Positions 29,642 through 40,240 of a DNA stretch of 64,000 nt are shown piece by piece; the stretch's first letter is position 1; each line of letters opens with the position of its first letter. The stretch covers positions 62,001 through 126,000 of the forward strand of contig NZ_QTQI01000006.1 of NCBI RefSeq assembly GCF_003853705.1, read 5' to 3'. Both the position numbers and the translations under genes were made by a program. The DNA is from Burkholderia sp. Bp8992 (GTDB lineage Bacteria > Pseudomonadota > Gammaproteobacteria > Burkholderiales > Burkholderiaceae). The notes below the pieces were generated by a model. The model had not been told where the DNA came from and searched no databases. It saw only the letters and a program-made list of their open reading frames with translations.

Positions 29642-30544
29642 TCACTCGCTGCGCGTGCCGGAGAGCCGCGTGTCGAGCGCGGCCTTGAACGCCGCGAGCG
29701 CCGACGGCTCGGCGTCGGTCACGGCCCACCACGTCATCCCCGCCGCGTCCCAGCGGTCGAGCGCATAGCCCTGCGACACGGTCGAGTACGGGGCCGCGGG
29801 CCCTTCCCCGGCCGGCCGTACGTAGACGTCGATCACGTGCTGCCGGTACCGGTAGACGAGCACCGCCACGCGGCGGCGCCCGACGTAGTCGAGCCGGCCG
29901 CCGACCAGCGCGAAGCCGTTCGCCGCGAGATCCTCGACCGGCGGCGCATAGTCGAGCCGGCCGTTGAACCACGGCTTGACCGTGTGGCGGTCGGTCGAGA
30001 TCACGTCGATGTCGCGCGCCGACAGGTCGGCCCGCACGTGGCTCGACACGAGTTCGTCGACGGTGCGGTCGGTGTCGGCGTGGCGCGCGGACAACGTCAT
30101 CCCGCCCGCCGCCGCGAGCGCCACCAGCAGCGCGACGCCCCAGCCGAGCCCCGGCCATGCGGCGACGCCCGGCCCGGTGCCGGCCGTGGCCGGGCGTGCC
30201 GACCCGCCACGCCCCGGCAGCCAGGGAAACCAGCCACGACCGCGCGGACGCGGCGGCGACTTCGGCTGCGAGCGCGGCTCGGGCCGCGACTCGGCCGGCG
30301 CCGGCTCGCGAACGGGCGCATCGGCCGCGGCCGGCAGGCCGGCCAGGATGCTTGCCCGCAACGCATCGGGCGCACGGTGATAATCGGCCTGCCGCACGGC
30401 CTGCACCAGCGTGACGATCCGCGCGCGTTCGCGGCGGCACACGCCGCACTCTTCGACATGCTGCTGGACCCGCAACGCATCGGGCGCCGACAGCTCGCGG
30501 TCGACGTCCGCGTCCAGCAACGCTCGCGCTTCGTTACAGTCCAT
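29642..30544 (-). CDS. Anti-sigma factor with zinc-finger (zf-HC2) domain
   Basis: 300 residues. The N-terminal anti-sigma domain has the zinc motif H29-x3-C33-x2-C36 (QHVEECGVC). A Pro/Arg-rich linker (about 70-115) leads to one transmembrane helix (about 130-150, GVALLVALAAAGGMTL), then a periplasmic domain of about 150 residues. It overlaps the upstream ECF sigma gene by 11 bp, the usual arrangement for an antagonist that holds its sigma at the membrane. The inducing signal is unknown. Confidence 0.9.
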   Translation of the reverse strand: MDCNEARALLDADVDRELSAPDALRVQQHVEECGVCRRERARIVTLVQAVRQADYHRAPDALRASILAGLPAAADAPVREPAPAESRPEPRSQPKSPPRPRGRGWFPWLPGRGGSARPATAGTGPGVAAWPGLGWGVALLVALAAAGGMTLSARHADTDRTVDELVSSHVRADLSARDIDVISTDRHTVKPWFNGRLDYAPPVEDLAANGFALVGGRLDYVGRRRVAVLVYRYRQHVIDVYVRPAGEGPAAPYSTVSQGYALDRWDAAGMTWWAVTDAEPSALAAFKAALDTRLSGTRSE

Positions 30545-31175
30545 CGATAGCCTCCGATGCGGTTCCGCCGGCCGGCGTACGGCCCGGCCTGCCTTCGGGC
30601 GCCGGTGCCGGCGCGCCGCCCAGCAGCGCGGCGAGCTTGCGCCGGCCGCGCGCGAGCCGCGACATCACGGTGCCGACCGGCACGTCCGCGATCGCCGCGA
30701 TCTCGCGGTAACTCAGGTCCTCCATCTCGCGCAGCACGAGCACCTCGCGGTATTCGGGCGGCAGCTTCGCGAGCGCCGCGTTCACGAGCCGCACGTTCTC
30801 GCCGCGCAGCAGGTGCGCCAGCGGATCTTCCGTCGCCGGCTGCCAATCGTCGGGCACGTCGGTGTCGTCGAGCGTGTCGGGCAGCGCGACCTCGTGCGCA
30901 TGCGTGCGGCGCCGCCACTCGGTGTACCAGGTATGGCGCACGATCGTCAGCAGCCACGGCCGCGCGTTGTCGCCGCGACACGAATCGACGAAGCGCAGCG
31001 CGCGCATGCACGCGTCCTGGACGACGTCGTCCGCGTCGCCGGCATTGCCGCTCAGCCAGCGCGCGAGATTGTACGCGGCGTCGAGATGCGGCAGCACGAG
31101 CACGCGAAACCGCTCGCCGCGCGCGACCGCGTCGTCTGCCCCCCGTTCATCGACCGCCTGTCCGGCTTGCCCCAC
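30534..31175 (-). CDS. ECF-type RNA polymerase sigma factor
   Basis: 213 residues from a GTG at 31175, chosen because AGGGAGG lies 5 nt upstream; longer in-frame readings add low-similarity sequence. Region 2 includes YNLARWLSGNAGDADDVVQDACMRALRF, and region 4 is LPPEYREVLVLREMEDLSYREIAAIADVPVGTVMSR (quoted in part: LSYREIAAIADVPVGT). It directs a stress regulon unknown from sequence and is paired with the overlapping anti-sigma gene. The start codon is inferred; the product call is firm. Confidence 0.9.
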   Translation of the reverse strand: MGQAGQAVDERGADDAVARGERFRVLVLPHLDAAYNLARWLSGNAGDADDVVQDACMRALRFVDSCRGDNARPWLLTIVRHTWYTEWRRRTHAHEVALPDTLDDTDVPDDWQPATEDPLAHLLRGENVRLVNAALAKLPPEYREVLVLREMEDLSYREIAAIADVPVGTVMSRLARGRRKLAALLGGAPAPAPEGRPGRTPAGGTASEAIDGL

Positions 31176-31338
31176 ATGGCCTCCCTGGTCCCGGCGGCCG
31201 ATGCCGCGCCCGTTCCGCGCACGGCGCCCGGACAGACCGGCAACGTGCACGCTCGACGACCATACCGTTGCTGCGTCGAGTTTATTCCCGCGCCGGGCGC
31301 TCGATGCGTAAAAAAATCGCCGGAGCGCCTGCCTCCCG

Positions 31339-32250
31339 TTACGGCGTGGTGCTCCAGTAGCCGGGGCGCGCATAGGCGTCGCGCAGGTAGTCGATGAAAT
31401 AGCGCACGCGCGCCGGCACGTAGCGCTGCTGCGGATACACCGCGAGGATGTCGTAGTCGGGCAGCGCGTATTCGTCGAGGACGGTCTCGAGCTCGCCCGT
31501 CTCCAGCTGCGCGGCGATTTCCCAGGTCGAACGCCAGCCGAGCCCGAGCCCTTCGGCCACCCAGCGGTGCAGCAGCTCGCCGTCGTTGCAGTCGAGGTTG
31601 CCGGCCACGCGCATCGTCGCGATCTTGCCGTGGCGCTGGAAATACCAGCCGCGGTTCTGCCCGCCCTGCAGGTTGAATGCGAGGCAGTTGTGCTTCAGCA
31701 GGTCGTCGAGCGACTTCGGCCGGCCGTGCCGGCGGAAATACCCGGGCGTGCCGCACACGACGCGCCGGTTCGACGCGAGCTTCACCGCGACGAAGTTCGG
31801 GTCGACGGCGCCGCCGATCCGGATCGACAGGTCGTAGCCTTCGCGCACGAGGTCGACGACGCGGTCGGTCAGGTTGAACGACAGCTGCATCTCCGGCTTG
31901 TCGGCCAGAAAGCCGGGCGCGTGCGGCGCGACGTGCTTGCGCCCGAACGCGGCCGGCGCCGAAACGATCAGGTGCCCGCTGACCGCGCGCCGCCCGGCGG
32001 CCAGCTCGTTCTCGGCCTGGTCCCATTCGGACAGCAGCCCGCGGCAGCGCTCGAGGAACGCGGCGCCCTCCTCGCTGACCACCAGCCGCCGCGTCGAGCG
32101 GTACATCAGCTTCACGCCGAGGCGCTTCTCCAGCGCGTCGATGCGCCGCCCGAGCACCACCGGCGACACGCCCTCCTCGAGCGCCGCCGCCGCGAGGCTG
32201 CCGGCGTCGGCCACCCGCACGAACGTCTCGATCTGCTTGAAGCGATCCAT
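31339..32250 (-). CDS. LysR-family regulator divergent from gcl
   Basis: 303 residues from the ATG at 32250. The N-terminal helix-turn-helix (FKQIETFVRVADAGSLAAAA, DALEKRLGVKLMYRSTRRL) and a CrgA-like effector domain are complete. It is transcribed away from gcl, so it is a likely regulator of the glyoxylate carboligase operon, though this rests on position only. Confidence 0.92.
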   Translation of the reverse strand: MDRFKQIETFVRVADAGSLAAAALEEGVSPVVLGRRIDALEKRLGVKLMYRSTRRLVVSEEGAAFLERCRGLLSEWDQAENELAAGRRAVSGHLIVSAPAAFGRKHVAPHAPGFLADKPEMQLSFNLTDRVVDLVREGYDLSIRIGGAVDPNFVAVKLASNRRVVCGTPGYFRRHGRPKSLDDLLKHNCLAFNLQGGQNRGWYFQRHGKIATMRVAGNLDCNDGELLHRWVAEGLGLGWRSTWEIAAQLETGELETVLDEYALPDYDILAVYPQQRYVPARVRYFIDYLRDAYARPGYWSTTP

Positions 32251-32422
32251 CTCCTGTCTCCGTCTCTGTTCCAGCCCCGGCGGGAAGCCCCGCCCGGCCG
32301 TCATTCCATACTTTTAGTTTCGAAATAAGCGACTCCGGCTGATCTTATCAAACCTTTCCTGCATCCCTAAAGTGTCCCCAACAGACCCGATCGCAAGATC
32401 CGCCACATTCAAGGAGACATTC

Positions 32423-34198
<1,776 letters not shown>

Positions 34199-34241
34199 AC
34201 CGCACGACATTTTTGACTGACCGACCGAAGAGGCTTAGCTC

Positions 34242-35051
34242 ATGCCGAAGTTTGCTGCAAACCTGACCATGCTGTTCAACGAAGTGCCGTTCCTCGACCG
34301 CTTCAAGGCGGCCGCGGACGCGGGCTTCGACGCCGTCGAATTCCTGTTCCCGTACCCGTACGCGAAAGAGGAACTCGCCGAGCGGCTCGAGACGCATCGC
34401 CTGCGCCTCGTGCTGCACAACCTGCCGGCCGGCAACTGGGACCAGGGCGAACGCGGCATCGCGTGCCTGCCCGATCGCGTCGGCGAATTCCAGGAAGGGG
34501 TCGGCCGTGCGATCGAGTACGCGAAGGCACTGAAGGTGCCGCAGCTGAACTGCCTCGTCGGCATCCCGTCGGCCAGCACGGCGCGCGACAAGACGTTCGT
34601 CACGATCGTCGACAACCTGCGCTTCGCGGCCGACGCACTGAAGCGCGAAGGCATCCGCCTGCTCGTCGAGCCGTGCAACCGCTTCGACATCCCGGGCTTC
34701 GCGCTGAACCGCTCGTCGGAAGGGCTCGACGTGATCCGCGCGGTCGGCTCGGACAACCTGTTCCTGCAGTACGACATCTATCACATGCAGCGCATGGAAG
34801 GCGAACTGGCCGCGACGATCGAACGCAACCTCGCGTCGATCGGCCACGTCCAGCTCGCGGACAACCCGGGCCGCAACGAGCCGGGCACGGGCGAGATCAA
34901 CTACGCGTTCCTGTTCGCGCTGCTCGACCGGCTCGGCTATGCCGGCTACGTCGGCTGCGAATACAAGCCCCGTACCACCACGACGGAAGGCCTCGGCTGG
35001 CTGCAGAGCGTGGCCGGCTGTGCACCGGGCTCGGCGCGCCGCGCCGCCTGA
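34242..35051 (+). CDS. hyi: Hydroxypyruvate isomerase
   Basis: 269 residues, TIM-barrel isomerase interconverting hydroxypyruvate and tartronate semialdehyde. The start MPKFAANLTMLFNEVPFLDRF and the metal-ligand segments LVEPCNRFDIPGF, YDIYHMQRMEGEL, HVQLADNPGRNEPGTGEINY and GCEYKP are all family-typical. It lies 43 bp after gcl and 41 bp before glxR. Confidence 0.96.
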   Translation: MPKFAANLTMLFNEVPFLDRFKAAADAGFDAVEFLFPYPYAKEELAERLETHRLRLVLHNLPAGNWDQGERGIACLPDRVGEFQEGVGRAIEYAKALKVPQLNCLVGIPSASTARDKTFVTIVDNLRFAADALKREGIRLLVEPCNRFDIPGFALNRSSEGLDVIRAVGSDNLFLQYDIYHMQRMEGELAATIERNLASIGHVQLADNPGRNEPGTGEINYAFLFALLDRLGYAGYVGCEYKPRTTTTEGLGWLQSVAGCAPGSARRAA

Positions 35052-35092
35052 GAAGCGCCCTTCCCGTTTTCAGCCCTATAGGAGACTTTCAC

Positions 35093-35986
35093 ATGGCAAC
35101 CATCGGTTTCATCGGCCTCGGCATCATGGGCGCGCACATGGCGCGCAACCTGCTCAAGGGCGACCACCAGCTCGTCGTGAACGGCGCGTTCCCGATTCCC
35201 GACGACCTGCGCGCGAGCGCGAAGGTCGTCGCGAACTCGACCGAAGTCGCGCAGAACGCGGACATCATCATCGCGATGGTGCCGGACACGCCGGACGTGC
35301 GTAACGTGCTGTTCGCCGACGACGGCGTCGCGAAGGGCCTGACGGCCGGCAAGGTCGTGATCGACATGAGCTCGATCTCGCCGCTCGACACGCAGGCATT
35401 CGCGAAACAGATCAACGCGCTCGGCTGCGACTACCTCGACGCGCCGGTGTCCGGCGGCGAAGTCGGCGCACGCGAAGCATCGCTGACGATCATGGTCGGC
35501 GGCCCGGAGAAGGCCTTCGAGCGCGCGAAGCCGCTGTTCGAGAAGATGGGCAAGAACATCACGCTCGTCGGCGACAACGGTGCGGGCCAGACCTGCAAGG
35601 TCGCGAACCAGATCATCGTCGCGCTGAACATCGAGGCCGTCGGCGAAGCGCTGCTGTTCGCCGCACGCTCGGGCGCCGATCCGGAACGCGTTCGCCAGGC
35701 GCTGATGGGCGGCTTCGCCGCGTCGCGCATCCTCGAAGTGCACGGCGCGCGGATGACGAAGCGCACGTTCGATCCGGGCTTCCGCATCGAGCTGCACCAG
35801 AAGGACCTGAACCTCGCGCTCGACGGCGCACGCAAGCTCGGCCTCGCGCTGCCGCACACGGCAAGCGCGCAGCAGCTGTTCAGCGTGTGCGCATCGCACG
35901 GCGGCAAGGCATGGGATCACTCGGCACTCGTGCGTGCGCTCGAGATCATGTCGAACTTCGAGATCGGCCAGACGCCGGCCGCGTAA
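35093..35986 (+). CDS. glxR: Tartronate semialdehyde reductase (2-hydroxy-3-oxopropionate reductase)
   Basis: 297 residues from an ATG with an AGGAGA ribosome site. It reduces tartronate semialdehyde to glycerate. The NAD(P) motif is IGFIGLGIMGAHMARNL; DAPVSGGEVGAREASLTIMVGG is the family signature, and the catalytic Lys lies in GQTCKVANQIIVALN (near residue 170). It completes the glyoxylate-to-glycerate route; glycerate kinase is not in the window. Confidence 0.96.
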   Translation: MATIGFIGLGIMGAHMARNLLKGDHQLVVNGAFPIPDDLRASAKVVANSTEVAQNADIIIAMVPDTPDVRNVLFADDGVAKGLTAGKVVIDMSSISPLDTQAFAKQINALGCDYLDAPVSGGEVGAREASLTIMVGGPEKAFERAKPLFEKMGKNITLVGDNGAGQTCKVANQIIVALNIEAVGEALLFAARSGADPERVRQALMGGFAASRILEVHGARMTKRTFDPGFRIELHQKDLNLALDGARKLGLALPHTASAQQLFSVCASHGGKAWDHSALVRALEIMSNFEIGQTPAA

Positions 35987-36445
35987 CGCGACTGCCGCAA
36001 CGCGCGTTTCCGCTGCAATGGCGGAGGCGCGCGACAGACATGCGCGACCCGGCTGCGGCCGGTCGCATCGATGCGCGAAGACATGCGCATCACGGTGGGG
36101 CGCCCCGCCCCGCATCGCCAACGGCATGCGGGACGGGGCGAAAAACGCCGCTCTGGGCTGAGAGCGGCGTGGTGGGGTCCGCAGCGGCACCCGGCGGCGC
36201 CGGGGAAGCCTTGGTCGGTCAGACGTCGTCGTCGGGTGTCCGCCTGTCGGATTTCGCGTATTACATTTCTTTACGTTCGAGCGCGCGATTTTTCATGCAA
36301 TCGTCGCGCTGAACGCCTACACTTTCGCCACGCCTTTCGAGAAAACCGCCGCGCTTGCGATCACCGCCGGTGATCGCGCCCAGCGCGGTGTTTTTTTCGC
36401 CACTTCACGGCGCGTTTTCTTTTCAACCACCTAGGGAGTGCAGCG
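35987..36445. other. 459-bp gene-free region with two hairpins
   Basis: No supported protein gene. It contains a minus-strand terminator-like hairpin at 36140-36170 (ACGCCGCTCT / AGAGCGGCGT, T run on the minus strand) and a strong plus-strand terminator at 36345-36397. Neither has an obvious coding gene feeding it, so small transcripts are possible. Confidence 0.5.
36345..36397 (+). terminator. Strong intrinsic terminator upstream of the BON-LysM gene
   Basis: Nested pairing ACCGC/GCGGT, CGCGCT/AGCGCG and GATCACC/GGTGATC is followed by GTTTTTTT. It ends about 50 nt before the BON-LysM start codon, so it terminates an upstream non-coding transcript or attenuates that gene. Confidence 0.8.
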
Positions 36446-36916
36446 ATGGGTCTTCTTTCGTTTATCAAAGAGGCGGGTGAAAAACTGCTGGGTCATGCCG
36501 ACGCGCAAGCGGCGGAAGATCCGAATGCCGCGAACCAGACCGCGGCCGATGCAATCAAGAATTACATCAACTCGCAAGGTCTCGACACGTCGAACCTGAC
36601 CGTCGCGTTCGACGGCGCGTCGCGCACCGTCACGCTGTCGGGCAGCGTTGCCGACCTCGACACGAAGGCGAAGGTCAAGGTCGCGGCCGGCAACGTGCAG
36701 GGCGTCGCGGGCGTCAACGACGACGATCTGCAGCCGGACGATCCGGAAGTGCAGTATCACGACGTGAAATCGGGCGACACGCTGTCGGCGATCGCCAAGG
36801 AAGTCTACGGCGACGCGAACAAGTATCCGGTGATCTTCGAGGCGAACAAGCCGATGCTGTCGAGCCCGGACCGGATCTATCCGGGCCAGAAGCTCGTGAT
36901 TCCGCCGCAGTCCTGA
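36446..36916 (+). CDS. BON and LysM domain protein (Kbp/YgaU-like)
   Basis: 156 residues with no signal peptide. A BON domain (about 35-95; LTVAFDGASRTVTLSGSVAD, then VAGVNDDDLQ) is followed by a LysM domain (about 105-153; YHDVKSGDTLSAIAKEVYGD, PGQKLVIP). The architecture and length match E. coli Kbp (YgaU), a cytoplasmic potassium-binding protein induced by osmotic stress. The potassium role is by family analogy. AGGGAG precedes the ATG. Confidence 0.9.
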   Translation: MGLLSFIKEAGEKLLGHADAQAAEDPNAANQTAADAIKNYINSQGLDTSNLTVAFDGASRTVTLSGSVADLDTKAKVKVAAGNVQGVAGVNDDDLQPDDPEVQYHDVKSGDTLSAIAKEVYGDANKYPVIFEANKPMLSSPDRIYPGQKLVIPPQS

Positions 36917-36939
36917 GCATTTCCGCTCCGACCGACGCA

Positions 36940-36970
36940 AAAAAGGCAGGCCGACATGGCCTGCCTTTTT
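36940..36970 (+). terminator. Bidirectional terminator between the BON-LysM gene and the asparaginase gene
   Basis: GGCAGGCC (36945-36952) and GGCCTGCC (36958-36965) form a perfect stem flanked by A5 and T5, so it can end transcription from both sides. Confidence 0.9.
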
Positions 36971-37008
36971 CATTGGGCGCCGCGCGCCGCCCGAGCGGCG
37001 CGTACCGG

Positions 37009-38031
37009 CTACAGCGTATCGAACGCGTGCTGCAGCGCGTCGCGATCGTGAATGCCGTTCGCGAGCGCGAGCATCAGCAGCACGCGCGCCTTGAACGGAT
37101 TCAGCGAGCCTGCGCTGACGAAACCGAGCGCGTCGTCGTTCGCGGCGCCGTTGCGCATCACATGCCCCGACCCGACACGCGACGCCCGGACCACCGCCAC
37201 GCCCGCGTTCGCCGCATCGGCGAGCGCCGCCTGCAGCGTCGCATGGATCGACCCGTTGCCGGTGCCCGCGACGACGAGGCCGCGCACGCCGGCGGCAACC
37301 AGCGCGTCGACGGCCGTGCGCGTCACGCCCGCATAGCTCGTGACGACTTCGACGGGCGGCCAGGCCGCGGCGATCGCCAGTTGCGTGTCGCGCGAACGCG
37401 TGGCGCGGCGCGCGAATTCGACGCGGCCGTCCTGCACCCAGCCGAGCGCGCCGAGCTCCGGCGACTGGAATGCGTCGACCGCATAGGTGCTCGTCTTCAC
37501 GACGTCGCGCGCGCCGTGGATCCGGTTGTTGAACGCGATCAGCACACCCTGCCCGCGCGCGGCCGGATGGCCGGCCACCGTCACTGCGTTCAGCAGGTTC
37601 AGCGGGCCGTCGGACGACAGCGCGGTCGCCGGCCGCATCGCGGCCGTCAGCACGACCGGCTTGTCGCCTGTCACGACCAGATGCAGCGCGTACGCGGTTT
37701 CCTCGAGCGTGTCGGTGCCGTGCGTGATCACGATGCCGTCGACCGTCGGATCGGCCATCAGCGCGGCGATACGCGCGGCAAGCGTGTTCCACAGCGGCAG
37801 CGCGAGATCCTTGCTGTCGATGCTGGCGACCTGTTCGGCATCGATGCGCGCGACCGACGCGAGCGCCGGCACCGCGTCGACCAGGAAATTGACGCCAAGC
37901 GCGCCGGCCTGGTAGCCGGCCGTGCTGGCCGCGTCGGGCGCGGCACCGGCGATCGTGCCGCCGGTGGCGAGCACGGCGATGCGCGGCAGTGCCTGCGCGG
38001 ACGAAGATGATGCGGAGTTCTGTGTATTCAT
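37009..38031 (-). CDS. L-asparaginase
   Basis: 340 residues. It hydrolyses asparagine to aspartate and ammonia. The two catalytic threonine motifs are TGGTIAG (residues 23-29) and HGTDTLEE (104-111); the C-terminal domain and RVGSGHV match the family. There is no signal peptide; the N-terminal Ser/Ala stretch is polar, suggesting a cytoplasmic enzyme despite the type-II-like sequence. It is monocistronic and convergent with the BON-LysM gene. Confidence 0.93.
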   Translation of the reverse strand: MNTQNSASSSSAQALPRIAVLATGGTIAGAAPDAASTAGYQAGALGVNFLVDAVPALASVARIDAEQVASIDSKDLALPLWNTLAARIAALMADPTVDGIVITHGTDTLEETAYALHLVVTGDKPVVLTAAMRPATALSSDGPLNLLNAVTVAGHPAARGQGVLIAFNNRIHGARDVVKTSTYAVDAFQSPELGALGWVQDGRVEFARRATRSRDTQLAIAAAWPPVEVVTSYAGVTRTAVDALVAAGVRGLVVAGTGNGSIHATLQAALADAANAGVAVVRASRVGSGHVMRNGAANDDALGFVSAGSLNPFKARVLLMLALANGIHDRDALQHAFDTL

Positions 38032-38181
38032 GGCCGCGATTGTAATGGCTCGCGGCCGGGTTCCGGCAGGTTCCGGCTAAGCGGCCGGTGCCGGCGGCCG
38101 CGCGTCATGGTTTGTCCCGATCTCCGGAACGCGCGCGCCGTCAACGGCCATGGCGTCCGCAACGTTATAGAAAGTGCCGTT

Positions 38182-38210
38182 TTGGTGTTTTCACATTGAT
38201 TTGCCATAAT
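38182..38210 (+). promoter_or_regulatory. Possible sigma-70 promoter for the PsiF-like gene
   Basis: TTGGTG (38182-38187) and CATAAT (38205-38210) are separated by 17 bp. The -10 is good, the -35 weak. It lies about 93 nt upstream of the start codon. No Pho box was recognised. Confidence 0.45.
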
Positions 38211-38302
38211 CGGAACGCACGGTGCGATGCGACCCTATCCGCAGCGCGGCGTGCTTCGTGACGGCGGCGATAACACGCAATTCACCCCATGGGAGTGTCG
38301 AA

Positions 38303-38593
38303 ATGAAAATCCAATCGCTCGTAGCCGCAGTGCTTCTCGGCGGCATGCTGGCTTCCCCCGCATTCGCGGCGAACAGCCAGCAGGACAAGATGAAGGCCTG
38401 CAACACCCAGGCAGCCGGCAAGACGGGCGACGAACGCAAGGCGTTCATGAAGGACTGCCTGTCGGCGAAGCCCGCGAAGGCGATGACGCAGCAGGAAAAG
38501 ATGAAGGCGTGCAACACGCAGGCCACCGGCAAGAAGGGCGACGACCGCAAGGCGTTCATGAAGAGCTGCCTGAGCAGTCAGCCGGCCGCCTGA
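38303..38593 (+). CDS. PsiF repeat protein, exported
   Basis: 96 residues with a signal peptide (cleavage probably after SPAFA, residue 22). Two PsiF repeats follow, each with the pattern KMKACNTQA.GK.GD.RKAFMK.CLS, each containing two cysteines. PsiF was named for induction by phosphate starvation in E. coli; its molecular function is unknown. The ATG at 38303 is chosen for the signal peptide; GGGAGTG precedes it. Confidence 0.9.
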   Translation: MKIQSLVAAVLLGGMLASPAFAANSQQDKMKACNTQAAGKTGDERKAFMKDCLSAKPAKAMTQQEKMKACNTQATGKKGDDRKAFMKSCLSSQPAA

Positions 38594-38853
38594 GTTCCGG
38601 CGCTCCCGTATCGAATGCCGTGCACCGCTTCGGCGGGCGCGGCATTTTCGTTTTCGTTGCACGCGCATCGACACACGTGTTGCCCGCCTGATTTCCCCCT
38701 TCCCGCCCCGCTTTTCCGGCCCGCTGCCACATGGTGCGGCAATTCGCCGCGTTTTCTTCTATGATGGCTGCAACGCGGCCCATCCAAGACCAAGAAGCGC
38801 CATCGGGCCGCCCTCGAGACGGACGCGCACGCGCGCGTCAAACGGAGGCTTGG

Positions 38854-39303
38854 ATGGCATGGAGACAACACCGCTGGTTCCGCCGCTGGCTGATCGTGAT
38901 CGTGTTCTGGGCCGTGCCCGTCGCGATCGTCGCCGTCCGCGAGATCCGCGAGGAAATGGCCTACAACAAGGCGGACCTGCAACTCGCGCTGACCACCTGG
39001 CAGCTCACCGACGCGCAGCAGGCCGCCGGCGTGGCCGCGAAGTGCCACGGGGATCCTGACGAGGCGCGCGCGGCCGGCTGCCCGGCCGACGTGCTCGCTG
39101 CCAACGCACCGCGCCAGCAGGCGGCCCGCGACGAATACGTGGTGCGCCGCAATACGCTCGCCGGCTATCTGTGGCACGCGTTCGTCGGCTACTGGGTCGT
39201 CCCGGCCGTGTTCCTGTTCGCGTGCGGCGTCGTGATCGCGCTGATCCGTCGCGCGCTGCGCCGCCCGCCGATCAAGCCGCCCGTACCGCCGGTCACGCAC
39301 TGA
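38854..39303 (+). CDS. Hypothetical inner-membrane protein with two transmembrane helices
   Basis: 149 residues from an ATG with a CGGAGG ribosome site. Basic N terminus, a transmembrane helix at about 13-28 (LIVIVFWAVPVAIVAV), a loop of about 90 residues with two cysteines (AAKCHGDPDEARAAGCPAD), a second helix at about 108-132 (VVPAVFLFACGVVIALI) and a Pro-rich basic tail. I do not recognise the family. Both ends appear cytoplasmic by the positive-inside rule, which places the Cys-containing loop in the periplasm. Confidence 0.7.
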   Translation: MAWRQHRWFRRWLIVIVFWAVPVAIVAVREIREEMAYNKADLQLALTTWQLTDAQQAAGVAAKCHGDPDEARAAGCPADVLAANAPRQQAARDEYVVRRNTLAGYLWHAFVGYWVVPAVFLFACGVVIALIRRALRRPPIKPPVPPVTH

Positions 39304-39476
39304 CGTGCGCCGCCGACGCCTGCCGCCCTCCCGACCGACCGTCCAGCGCGCCGCGCACCGACCACGCGCGGACGCACCCCACGCGCCGGCGCCGTTTCGT
39401 CCGTTGGCGCGCCGCGACACCCCCGAGCGATTTGACGCTTTTTCACGCGCCGACGAAAAGAGGCTGTAATCCGCTG

Positions 39477-39485
39477 TGATATAAC
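39477..39485 (+). promoter_or_regulatory. Extended -10 promoter element upstream of the SYLF lipoprotein gene
   Basis: TGATATAAC is a good extended -10 (TG-N-TATAAC), 62 nt upstream of the ATG at 39548. No -35 box at 17 bp is convincing. Confidence 0.45.
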
Positions 39486-39547
39486 TGCCGACGTGATCCG
39501 CTCCCTGAGCGAGACTCACTCCGAACATCATCCGATGGAGAAGAACG

Positions 39548-40135
39548 ATGCAAAAACGGAATCTCGTGCTGAAAGCCGCCGCGGCGCTCATCGTCGGTAG
39601 CCTCGCGCTCACCGGTTGCACCACCACTCCGGACAAGCCGGACAACGCCGCGACCAACGCGTCGAAGCGTCAGTCGATCGACGCGAGCGTCGACGCCACG
39701 CTGTCGCGCATGTACTCCACGGTCAAGGGTTCGCGCGAACTCGTCGCGAAGTCGCGCGGCGTGCTGGTGTTCCCGGAAGTGATCCAGGCCGGCTTCATCG
39801 TCGGCGGCCAGTCCGGCAACGGCGCGCTGCGCGTCGGCGGCAGCACGGTCGGCTACTACAACACGTCGTCGCTGTCGGTCGGCCTGCAGGCCGGTGCGCA
39901 GTCGAAGGCGATCGTGTTCCTGTTCATGACGCAGGAAGCGCTCGACGAATTCCGCGGCTCGGACGGCTGGGCAGCCGGCGCCGGCGCATCGGTCGCGCTC
40001 GTGAAGATGGGCGCGAACGGCGCGGTCGACACGACCACGGCCACCGCGCCGGTCCAGGTCGTCGTGCTGACGAACGCGGGACTGATGGGCGACGTGTCGA
40101 TCAACGGCACGAAGGTCACGAAGCTCAAGATCTGA
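39548..40135 (+). CDS. SYLF/YSC84-type lipid-binding domain lipoprotein
   Basis: 195 residues. A lipoprotein signal peptide ends at ALTGC (C24). The rest is a single SYLF (YSC84) domain, with VLVFPEVIQAGFIVGGQSGNGAL and LFMTQEALDEFRGSDGWAAGAGASVAL as its signature. SYLF domains bind phosphoinositides in eukaryotes; bacterial members are exported and of unknown role. It has its own promoter and double terminator. Confidence 0.9.
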   Translation: MQKRNLVLKAAAALIVGSLALTGCTTTPDKPDNAATNASKRQSIDASVDATLSRMYSTVKGSRELVAKSRGVLVFPEVIQAGFIVGGQSGNGALRVGGSTVGYYNTSSLSVGLQAGAQSKAIVFLFMTQEALDEFRGSDGWAAGAGASVALVKMGANGAVDTTTATAPVQVVVLTNAGLMGDVSINGTKVTKLKI

Positions 40136-40142
40136 CGCTGAC

Positions 40143-40213
40143 GCATGGCCCGTGCGCGCCGCGCACGGGCCATGCGCAAACGGCGATGTCCTTGCGGGCA
40201 TCGCCGTTTTTTT
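40143..40213 (+). terminator. Tandem hairpins ending the SYLF gene transcript
   Basis: A perfect 15-bp inverted repeat with a 3-nt loop (40143-40157 / 40161-40175) is followed directly by AACGGCGATG / CATCGCCGTT and seven T residues (to 40213). The second hairpin is a standard terminator. Confidence 0.85.
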
Positions 40214-40240
40214 ATCCGTCCGCGTGCTGCGTCGGGAGGC

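Noticed and set aside
40143-40175. 15-bp perfect inverted repeat as insertion-sequence end or operator
   Set aside because: It sits directly in front of a standard terminator after a stop codon and is best read as part of the transcript end.
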